Shown one piece after another: positions 5,069 through 9,872 of a stretch of 9,872 nucleotides of DNA. Each line of letters begins with the position of its first letter. The first letter of the stretch is position 1. This DNA comes from Anaerolineae bacterium. Lineage in GTDB: Bacteria > Chloroflexota > Anaerolineae > JACIWR01. The stretch lies in assembly GCA_021162125.1 (NCBI GenBank), contig JAGGZG010000203.1, forward strand, positions 1 to 9,872. Direction: 5' to 3'. The position numbers were made by a program, and so were the translations under genes. Under the pieces are notes generated by a model that was not told where the DNA came from, searched no databases, and was given only the letters and a program-made list of their open reading frames with translations.

Positions 5069-5370
5069 TGTTTCCTCCAAGTCCCCTCTCCGAATTTTTC
5101 GGGTAGGCTTTTAAACTACGGTTTCCTGGTCCTGGTGAGGGGGATAGTCAGGCGCGGCGGAACGAGTGGTTTGCTCATCGGCCTTCGCTGATAGAGACGT
5201 TGGTCCTGACCGCTGGCCTCTGCACGGATCTTCAGGCGACACACGCCGACCACGATACAGAGTCGCGAGTCGGCGTGGCAAATCCTCCCTAGATGGCGTT
5301 CCTTTCCGGTTGTGTGGCGGTCGAACATTGACCTGGCACCCCCCGGAAGCGCGCAGGTTGGCTTACATCA
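5069..5370 (-). promoter_or_regulatory. Long 5' leader of the hydrogenase transcript
   Basis: About 300 nt separate the predicted transcription start (near 5370) from the small-subunit GTG. No recognisable gene is present, but the stretch is not featureless. It contains a 9-bp GC-rich stem-loop (5242-5277), a short stem CCGAA-AAA-TTCGG at 5102-5090 just upstream of the ribosome-binding site, and two unassigned reading frames. One frame starts with ATG at 5328 and encodes 70 Arg-rich residues, ending at 5116. The other opens with TTG after GGGAGGAT near 5286 and ends about 5108. Neither resembles a family I know. I could not match the leader to a known riboswitch. Confidence 0.4.
5242..5277. 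repeat. 9-bp stem-loop in the hydrogenase leader
   Basis: CACGCCGAC (5242-5250) and GTCGGCGTG (5269-5277) are perfect reverse complements around an 18-nt loop that itself contains the palindrome TCGCGA. With seven G-C pairs of nine, the RNA stem should be stable in either orientation. Without a U-tract it does not look like a terminator. It may be a structural element of the leader RNA. Confidence 0.55.
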
Positions 5371-5376
5371 CTTGCT

Positions 5377-5405
5377 ATTATACCACTTGTCCACTAATCC
5401 GGCAA
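5377..5405 (-). promoter_or_regulatory. Sigma70-type promoter for the hydrogenase genes
   Basis: On the minus strand TTGCCG (5405-5400) and TATAAT (5382-5377) are separated by exactly 17 bp. The -10 matches the consensus at all six positions and the -35 at four of six. Transcription would begin around 5370 and run into the hydrogenase small subunit. It is the only well-formed promoter I found in the window. It sits about 200 bp beyond the end of the upstream deaminase operon, which supports independent expression of the hydrogenase. Confidence 0.65.
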
Positions 5406-5533
5406 TGGCTTCTTTTGGCATCCAATGTGGAACTTGGTGGAAGAAAGTATCTGAACGGGGAGGTATTTGGGTCAGTTTTGAGTTTGGAGGTCACCTTGCA
5501 CGGTGTTGGTGATGATGAGTGCGCCAGGGGGTT
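5406..5533. other. Intergenic stretch without a recognised gene
   Basis: This segment lies between the hydrogenase promoter and the palindromic repeats after the deaminase gene. It has lower GC than its neighbours and includes runs such as CAGTTTTGAGTTTGGAGG. I see no credible reading frame, RNA gene or strong hairpin. It could hold upstream operator sites for the hydrogenase promoter, but none is recognisable. Confidence 0.5.
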
Positions 5534-5567
5534 AGACCTCCGAGGTCTTCGAAGACCTCGGAAGTCT
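5534..5567. repeat. 34-bp near-perfect palindrome (dispersed-repeat type)
   Basis: The arms 5534-5550 and 5551-5567 meet at the centre TTC|GAA. The inner 22 bp (CCGAGGTCTTC/GAAGACCTCGG) form a perfect palindrome. The outer pairs have one mismatch (5538 against 5563), which would be a G-U wobble in minus-strand RNA. No U-tract follows on either strand, so it is not a canonical terminator. The form is that of a REP-like dispersed palindromic repeat placed in the gap after an operon. Only one copy lies in this window. Confidence 0.7.
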
Positions 5568-5588
5568 GAAAAGGTTCTGAACCGGAAT

Positions 5589-5612
5589 GGGACATCCCGT
5601 CCCAGCGGGATG
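5589..5612 (-). repeat. Hairpin directly after the deaminase stop codon
   Basis: CATCCCG (5593-5599) pairs with CGGGATG (5606-5612) across a 6-nt loop, and an alternative pairing GGGAC/GTCCC uses 5589-5593 and 5599-5603. On the minus strand the stem begins immediately after the amidohydrolase stop TAG. No T-run follows closely; the nearest is TTTT about 35 nt further on, after a small GGTTC/GAACC inverted repeat. It may stabilise or help terminate the upstream transcript, but it could equally be part of the neighbouring palindromic repeat cluster. Confidence 0.45.
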
Positions 5613-6983
5613 CTATCGCTTCTCCTCGGCTCTCCTGACCATCTCCAGAGCCAGCTCATTCTGGCGGGCGATGGCTCGTTCTACGTCGAAGTTGGGGATT
5701 TGGCCGTCCTCGACGACGATGCGGCCGTTGACGACGGACAGGTCTACAGTTGGAGGCGTGCACATCACAAGTGTGCCCATCGGGTCGTGGCAGGCCGCGC
5801 CGGCATACTCCAGCCGATCGAGATTCACGCCGATGAAGTCAGCCGCCTTGCCCGGCGCGAGCGATCCCAGGTCATCGCGGCCCAGCACCTTCGCTCCGCC
5901 CAGGGTGGCCAGCTCCAGTGCTTCCTCGGCCGTCAACGCGGACGCTCCTTTGGTCACTCGTTGCAGAAGCATGGCCATGCGCGCCTCGGCCAGCATGTGA
6001 GAGGAGTCGTTGGAGGCGCTGCCGTCCACGGCCAGGCCCACTTTGACGCCCGCGTCCAGCATCTCGCGGATGGGGGCGATCCCGGATCCCAGGCGCATAT
6101 TAGAGGTGGGGCAGTGAGCCACCCCCGTGCCCGTCTCGGCCATCAGCGCAATCTCTTCCTCGTTCAGAAAAATCGCGTGAGCGTACCACACGTCAGGGCC
6201 TACCCAGTCGAGCCGCCGCATGTATTCGACCGGCCGGCAGCCGAATTTCTCCAGGCAGAACTTTTCTTCGTCCAACGTCTCGGCGACGTGGGTGTGCAGG
6301 GTCAAGCCGCGCGCACGGGCCCAGTCCGCTGATCTTTTCATGGATTCGCCGGTCACAGAAAAGGGCGAGCAAGGCGCTAGCACAATGCGCAGCATGGAAT
6401 AAGGCTCTGGGTCGTGATACTCGGCAACGAGCCGCTCGCAGTCGGCGATGATCTCATCTTCCGTCTGGACCACGCTGTCGGGGGGTAAGCCGCCTTGCGA
6501 CTTGCCCAGGGACATGCTGCCCCGGCAGGCATGGAAGCGGATGCCCAGCTCACGTGCGGCCCGGATCTCGTCGTCGTGGCGCGAGTCGTTGGGCACCAGG
6601 TAGAGGTGATCGCTGGCCGTGGTGCATCCCGTCAGAAGGAGCTCGGCCAGCCCGACGAGGGCGCTGTTATAGACAGCCTCGGCCGACAACTCGGCCCATA
6701 TCGGGTAGAGATACACCAGCCAGTCGAAAAGTTCGACGTTTTGGACAGCCGGCAGGGCCCGGGTCAGCGTCTGGTAGAGGTGGTGGTGTGTGTTAATCAG
6801 GCCCGGCAGCACCACCATGCTCGAGGCGTCAATTATCCGGTCGGCCTCTGTGGGCAAGTCCTGGGTCGGTCCGACGGCCTCGATGACGTTGTCGCGCACA
6901 AAGATGCCCCCATCGGGGATCTTGCGTCGCTGCTCATCCATGGTTACTAAAAGCCGGGCGTTTTTCAGTAATAAGGTTCCCAT
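5613..6983 (-). CDS. 8-oxoguanine deaminase-like amidohydrolase
   Basis: This 456-residue enzyme of the amidohydrolase superfamily (ATZ/TRZ and guanine-deaminase branch) probably converts 8-oxoguanine or a related purine/triazine amine to the oxo product plus ammonia. The metal and catalytic residues are visible: His66 and His68 (PGLINTHHHLY), His232 and Glu235 (THVAE), His269 (WYAHAIFL) and Asp320 (AVDGSASND). The segment LFDWLVYLYPIWAELS with the later SDHLYLVPND is typical of 8-oxoguanine deaminases rather than of SAH deaminases. I chose ATG 6983-6981, with GGAGGAGG about 5 nt upstream; a TTG at 7001 would precede this site. It is the last gene of the permease-creatininase unit, so the substrate is probably imported. 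Exact substrate is inference; related hydroxyatrazine-type hydrolases cannot be excluded. Confidence 0.85.
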   Translation of the reverse strand: MGTLLLKNARLLVTMDEQRRKIPDGGIFVRDNVIEAVGPTQDLPTEADRIIDASSMVVLPGLINTHHHLYQTLTRALPAVQNVELFDWLVYLYPIWAELSAEAVYNSALVGLAELLLTGCTTASDHLYLVPNDSRHDDEIRAARELGIRFHACRGSMSLGKSQGGLPPDSVVQTEDEIIADCERLVAEYHDPEPYSMLRIVLAPCSPFSVTGESMKRSADWARARGLTLHTHVAETLDEEKFCLEKFGCRPVEYMRRLDWVGPDVWYAHAIFLNEEEIALMAETGTGVAHCPTSNMRLGSGIAPIREMLDAGVKVGLAVDGSASNDSSHMLAEARMAMLLQRVTKGASALTAEEALELATLGGAKVLGRDDLGSLAPGKAADFIGVNLDRLEYAGAACHDPMGTLVMCTPPTVDLSVVNGRIVVEDGQIPNFDVERAIARQNELALEMVRRAEEKR

Positions 6984-7001
6984 TATTCCTCCTCCAGTCA
7001 A

Positions 7002-7799
7002 TCAATCTCCTTCGTGCATGTCGTAAATCTCTTGCAACATCCGGCACGCGCGCTCGACAGCATAGGCCAGTATCTGCTCTCCGGCCTCCGCCGACGCCAG
7101 CGATGGATCACCAATCACGCCCGAGGTCCCAAAATCCCCGGCCAACCAGCCGAAGGGCACTGTCCCGGTCAAGTTGACGCTCTCCTGGTCCACAGCGGCC
7201 CTGAGCGTCGAAGTGTCTGGCATCTGGTCTACCAGCTCAGGGCGCAGGTGCAACAGCAATGATGTTTCGACCGAGGCGGCGTGCACTTCCCTGCCAACCA
7301 GGCTGGGGAACAATTCGGCGATGATGTCGTCAAAGAAAGAGCTGGCCCACAAGTCCAGGTAGTAGACGCGCACCCCATATCTGTAGCGCAGGTCCGGCCC
7401 TACGGCTTGCAGCAGAGCCGTGTTGCCACCATGACCGTTCAAGAAGACAAACCGCCGGAATTGATGGGCAGCCAGGCTGGCGACTAAGTCATCCACCACG
7501 GCCAGCAGGGTAGAAGCTTGCAGCGAAACCGTGCCCGGGAAGGTCAGGTGCTCTGGGCTTTTGCCCAGGTGCATCATCGGCAAGAATAGGGCCTGAAAAC
7601 CGGCTCCCAGGCGCTCGCGAACTCGCTCGACGATGGCTTCCAGGACGATGGCATCTGTGCCCAGGGGCAGATGGGGGCCATGCTGTTCCAGCGAAGCCAC
7701 AGGCCAGACCACGAGCCATTGGGCTGGCTCCAGGCGGGCGACCTGGGCGGTTGTCAACTCGCGCAAGGCGGATGTCTTGTTCATTCTGGCTATCCTCAT
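7002..7799 (-). CDS. Creatininase-family amidohydrolase
   Basis: This 265-residue protein of the creatininase/FAPy-hydrolase superfamily comprises metal-dependent cyclic-amide or formamide hydrolases. The metal-binding set is present: Glu38 and His40 (SLEQHGPHLPLGTD), Asp49, His123 (LNGHGGN) and Glu178 (VHAASVETS). The GKSPEHLTFPGT stretch is also typical. The usual DxHAG motif is altered to REVHAAS, with the His kept. The ATG (7799-7797) overlaps the permease stop in TGATG; an ATG five codons later is an alternative start. Family members include creatininase, the riboflavin-pathway enzyme ArfB and mycofactocin MftE, so the substrate cannot be read from sequence. Between purine-type permeases and an 8-oxoguanine-deaminase-like enzyme, a role in purine or formamidopyrimidine breakdown is plausible. 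Confidence 0.85.
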   Translation of the reverse strand: MRIARMNKTSALRELTTAQVARLEPAQWLVVWPVASLEQHGPHLPLGTDAIVLEAIVERVRERLGAGFQALFLPMMHLGKSPEHLTFPGTVSLQASTLLAVVDDLVASLAAHQFRRFVFLNGHGGNTALLQAVGPDLRYRYGVRVYYLDLWASSFFDDIIAELFPSLVGREVHAASVETSLLLHLRPELVDQMPDTSTLRAAVDQESVNLTGTVPFGWLAGDFGTSGVIGDPSLASAEAGEQILAYAVERACRMLQEIYDMHEGD

Positions 7800-8740
7800 C
7801 AACCTTCTTTAACATAGGGCTGGGCCAGGCTGGCGGGAGCAATGGCCCGGCGGGCCACGACGATCATGGCGATGACCGTGACGGCATAGGGTAACATGAG
7901 CAGGAACTGAGATGGAATCTGGAGCCCGACGGCCTGGAGGGACAATTGCAAGGCATCGGCTGCACCGAAGATGAGTGCGGCCAGGGCAGCCCGGTAAGGA
8001 TTCCATTGGCCAAAGATGACGATGGCCAGCGCGATGAAGCCGCGACCAGCGGCCATGTTATCGGTGAAGCGGCTCAACTGGCCGATTGACAGGAAAGCTC
8101 CTCCCAGTCCCGCTCCCACTCCCGTCAACAGGATGCACATGTAACGGATGCCCCGGACGTTGATGCCCACCGTCTCGGCGGCCAGCGGATACTCGCCTAC
8201 GGCTCTGATGTTCAGGCCAATCGTCGTGCGGTACAGGACAAAGTACGCTATGGGCACGACGAGAAAGGCAAGGTAGACCAGTGCTTTTTGTTGGAACAGA
8301 ATTGGCCCGACGAAGGGCAACGCGCTGAGCACAGGGAGGGTGATCTCCGGCATCGGTTCCACGTGAGGGGGGATGATAGCCACACCGAACAGGACGCGGT
8401 ATATGAAGGTCGTTAGACCCAGGGCGAAGATGTTGAGAGTGATACCGACCACGATTTGGTCGGCGCGGAGGGTCACGGTCAGAAAGGCAAATAGCAGACT
8501 GATCAGGCTGCCACCCACTATCCCGATCAAGAGACCTAGCCAGTTGTTGTGGGTGTAGTAGGCACCAATGAACCCCACCAGCGCCCCCGTCAGCATTTGG
8601 GCCTCGAGAGCTATGTTCAGGACACCGGATTTCTCGGCATAGATCTCTCCCAAAACCAGAAACAGAATCGGAGCGGCAACCCGGATCGTGGATGCCAGGA
8701 AGTTGACGATGAAGAGCGTGCTAAGGACTTTCTCGAGCAT
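7799..8740 (-). CDS. ABC transporter permease, BMP/nucleoside type, second subunit
   Basis: This 313-residue polytopic membrane protein belongs to the branched-chain-type permease family (BPD_transp_2). It is closest in pattern to the second permease of nucleoside/BMP importers such as YufQ/NupQ. Landmarks are the amphipathic N-terminal motif GEIYAEKSGVLNIALEAQML (31-50), ADQIVVGITLN (93-103), the cytoplasmic coupling-loop region GLNIRAVGEYPLAAETVGI (175-193) and GRGFIALAIVIFG (232-244). About eight to ten hydrophobic segments are apparent. The start is ATG 8740-8738, five bases after the previous stop; an open frame extends upstream to 8845 but overlaps the previous gene and has no membrane character. 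It pairs with the next permease to form the translocation pore. Confidence 0.9.
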   Translation of the reverse strand: MLEKVLSTLFIVNFLASTIRVAAPILFLVLGEIYAEKSGVLNIALEAQMLTGALVGFIGAYYTHNNWLGLLIGIVGGSLISLLFAFLTVTLRADQIVVGITLNIFALGLTTFIYRVLFGVAIIPPHVEPMPEITLPVLSALPFVGPILFQQKALVYLAFLVVPIAYFVLYRTTIGLNIRAVGEYPLAAETVGINVRGIRYMCILLTGVGAGLGGAFLSIGQLSRFTDNMAAGRGFIALAIVIFGQWNPYRAALAALIFGAADALQLSLQAVGLQIPSQFLLMLPYAVTVIAMIVVARRAIAPASLAQPYVKEG

Positions 8741-8745
8741 TTTGC

Positions 8746-9852
8746 CTACGTCTCCTCCCCAACACTCTCGCCGGCGGGTTCCTGGCGCGACCGCCGCAGC
8801 GGCACAAAATCGTACATCAACAGGATGTCGGTGCCGAGGACACACAGCACAACCAATCCCTGGATCACACGGGAGAGAGCGATGGGGACATGAACAATCT
8901 TTTGCATCATGTCAGCGCCTACAGTCAGGCTGGCGAACAAGTACGAGGCGGCCACCACTCCTAGCGGATGAAGTTTGCCGAGCAAGGCGACCACCATGGC
9001 AGTAAAGCCGTAGCCAGGGGAGATGCCATCCAGGAGCCGGTAGTGGATGCCCAGAACCTCGTTAGCGCCAGCCAGGCCGGCCAACGTGCCGCTCAGGAAC
9101 ATGACCAGCACGATGGAACGTTCGACTTCAATGCCTCCGAACCGCGCGGCTTTGGGGTTGGCGCCGACGGCGCGTATGCGATATCCCAACGACGTGTGGA
9201 ACAGCATGAAGTAGACCAGGAGAGTGGCGCCGAGAGCGACGAGGACACCGGCATGAAGTCGGGTGGGGGGGAACAGCAGTGGCAGTTGAGCGGTCTTGGC
9301 CACGCGCGGCGTCTGGGGCATGAAGCCACCGGGCTCCTCCATCGGGCCATGAACCAGCCAGCTCACAAACAGAATGGCAATGTAGTTGAGCATCAACGAC
9401 ACGATGACCTCATTCACCTTCAGGTACGCTTTCAGCAGACCGGGGATGAGCGCCCATAGGCCGCCTCCAATGGCCCCGGCCAGCAACGCCAGCGGAAGGT
9501 GTATCCACGTCGGGACCCCGCTGACGTTCAGCCCGACCCAGACAGCGGCCAGAGCGCCCATGTAAATCTGTCCCTCCGCCCCTACGTTCCAGACGCTGGC
9601 TTTGAAGGCTATGGCCAGGCCGAGGCCGGCCAGGAGCAGGGGAGTTCCCTTGACCAGTGTATCTACCAGGCCGTACACCCGCCCGAAAGCGCCGTAGAAC
9701 AGAGCGCGATATGCCTCGATCGGTCCCCCCCCGGCCATGGCGATCAGTCCGGCGCCGACGATGAGAGCCAGCAAAATGGACAGGAAAATCAGCAAAATGT
9801 TGGCGAACGTGCCGTGCGGCTGTTGTCGTTTCTCAAACAATTGTCTCGTCAT
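8746..9852 (-). CDS. ABC transporter permease, BMP/nucleoside type, first subunit
   Basis: This 368-residue polytopic membrane protein is the first permease of a BMP-family (nucleoside/purine) importer, similar in pattern to YufP/NupP. Signature stretches are SVWNVGAEGQIYMGA (86-100), NEVIVSLMLNYIA (147-159), SLGYRIRAVGANPKAARFGG (221-240), the likely contact loop for the ATPase, and SPGYGFTAMVVALLG (278-292). The N-terminus has a short basic cytoplasmic tail before the first membrane segment (about 17-41), and the C-terminal tail is polar (RRSRQEPAGESVGEET). The start ATG (9852-9850) has a modest AGGCAGGG-type site upstream. The ATPase and solute-binding lipoprotein usually found next would lie beyond the right edge. 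Confidence 0.9.
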   Translation of the reverse strand: MTRQLFEKRQQPHGTFANILLIFLSILLALIVGAGLIAMAGGGPIEAYRALFYGAFGRVYGLVDTLVKGTPLLLAGLGLAIAFKASVWNVGAEGQIYMGALAAVWVGLNVSGVPTWIHLPLALLAGAIGGGLWALIPGLLKAYLKVNEVIVSLMLNYIAILFVSWLVHGPMEEPGGFMPQTPRVAKTAQLPLLFPPTRLHAGVLVALGATLLVYFMLFHTSLGYRIRAVGANPKAARFGGIEVERSIVLVMFLSGTLAGLAGANEVLGIHYRLLDGISPGYGFTAMVVALLGKLHPLGVVAASYLFASLTVGADMMQKIVHVPIALSRVIQGLVVLCVLGTDILLMYDFVPLRRSRQEPAGESVGEET

Positions 9853-9872
9853 TGCCCTGCCTAAGTCTATCC

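Noticed and set aside
5116..5328. Minus-strand 70-codon frame in the hydrogenase leader
   Set aside because: It is Arg-rich, with only a weak AGGT before its ATG and no family resemblance. A competing frame with a better ribosome-binding site exists in the same stretch, so I do not call either a gene.
5166..6332. Long plus-strand open frame of 388 codons
   Set aside because: Most of it is antisense to the amidohydrolase, whose active-site motifs are intact on the minus strand. The translated protein is of skewed composition and has no recognisable domain.
8741..8845. N-terminal extension of the second permease to 8845
   Set aside because: The extra 35 residues overlap the preceding permease gene, are not membrane-like and lack a ribosome-binding site. 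ATG 8740 gives the usual family start.

Overview
The window is a GC-rich bacterial contig in which every convincing gene lies on the minus strand, so transcription runs from high to low coordinates. No 16S, tRNA or taxonomic marker is present. The gene mix (two-subunit [NiFe] hydrogenase, oxygen-sensitive Fe-S assembly genes, ferredoxin, L-lactate dehydrogenase, BMP-type nucleoside permeases) and the heptameric and palindromic repeats suggest an anaerobic or facultative bacterium, possibly of the Chloroflexota/Anaerolineae type. That placement is inference.

Layout from high to low coordinates. (1) 5613-9852: a tightly packed uptake/catabolism unit of two BMP/nucleoside-type ABC permeases, a creatininase-family amidohydrolase and an 8-oxoguanine-deaminase-like amidohydrolase. 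The gaps are 5 nt, a 1-nt overlap and 18 nt, and the unit probably continues off the right edge into an ATPase and a binding protein. Together these genes suggest import of purines or nucleosides followed by deamination and amide hydrolysis. (2) 5069-5612: a gene-poor stretch with palindromic repeats, a good sigma70-type minus-strand promoter (TTGCCG-N17-TATAAT) and a leader of about 300 nt. (3) 2881-5068: small and large subunits of a group 3 (Mvh/Vhu-like) [NiFe] hydrogenase, followed by a hairpin terminator at 2787-2824. The large subunit ends exactly at the mature His and carries an in-frame palindromic repeat insertion flanked by 7-bp direct repeats. (4) 196-2766: ferredoxin, an IscS/NifS-fold protein, an IscU fused to a MIP18/DUF59 domain, and TusA. 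Immediately after tusA comes the start of an L-lactate dehydrogenase gene, interrupted at the window edge.

The most interesting locus is (4). The cysteine-desulfurase homologue keeps its mobile Cys loop, but the PLP Schiff-base Lys is Leu215, the PLP-stacking His is Asp113 and the RxGT threonine is Glu250. It is therefore unlikely to be an ordinary PLP desulfurase. Paired with an IscU-MIP18 fusion, TusA and a Cys-rich ferredoxin, it may be a scaffold or Cys-ligand partner in Fe-S assembly that takes sulfur from somewhere else, for example sulfide. This resembles what has been reported for Archaeoglobus fulgidus IscS.

The left edge (1-154) is a fold-back. A perfect 34-bp inverted repeat places codons of ldh on the plus strand in the opposite direction from the rest of the same gene. 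This is most simply a contig-end assembly chimera.
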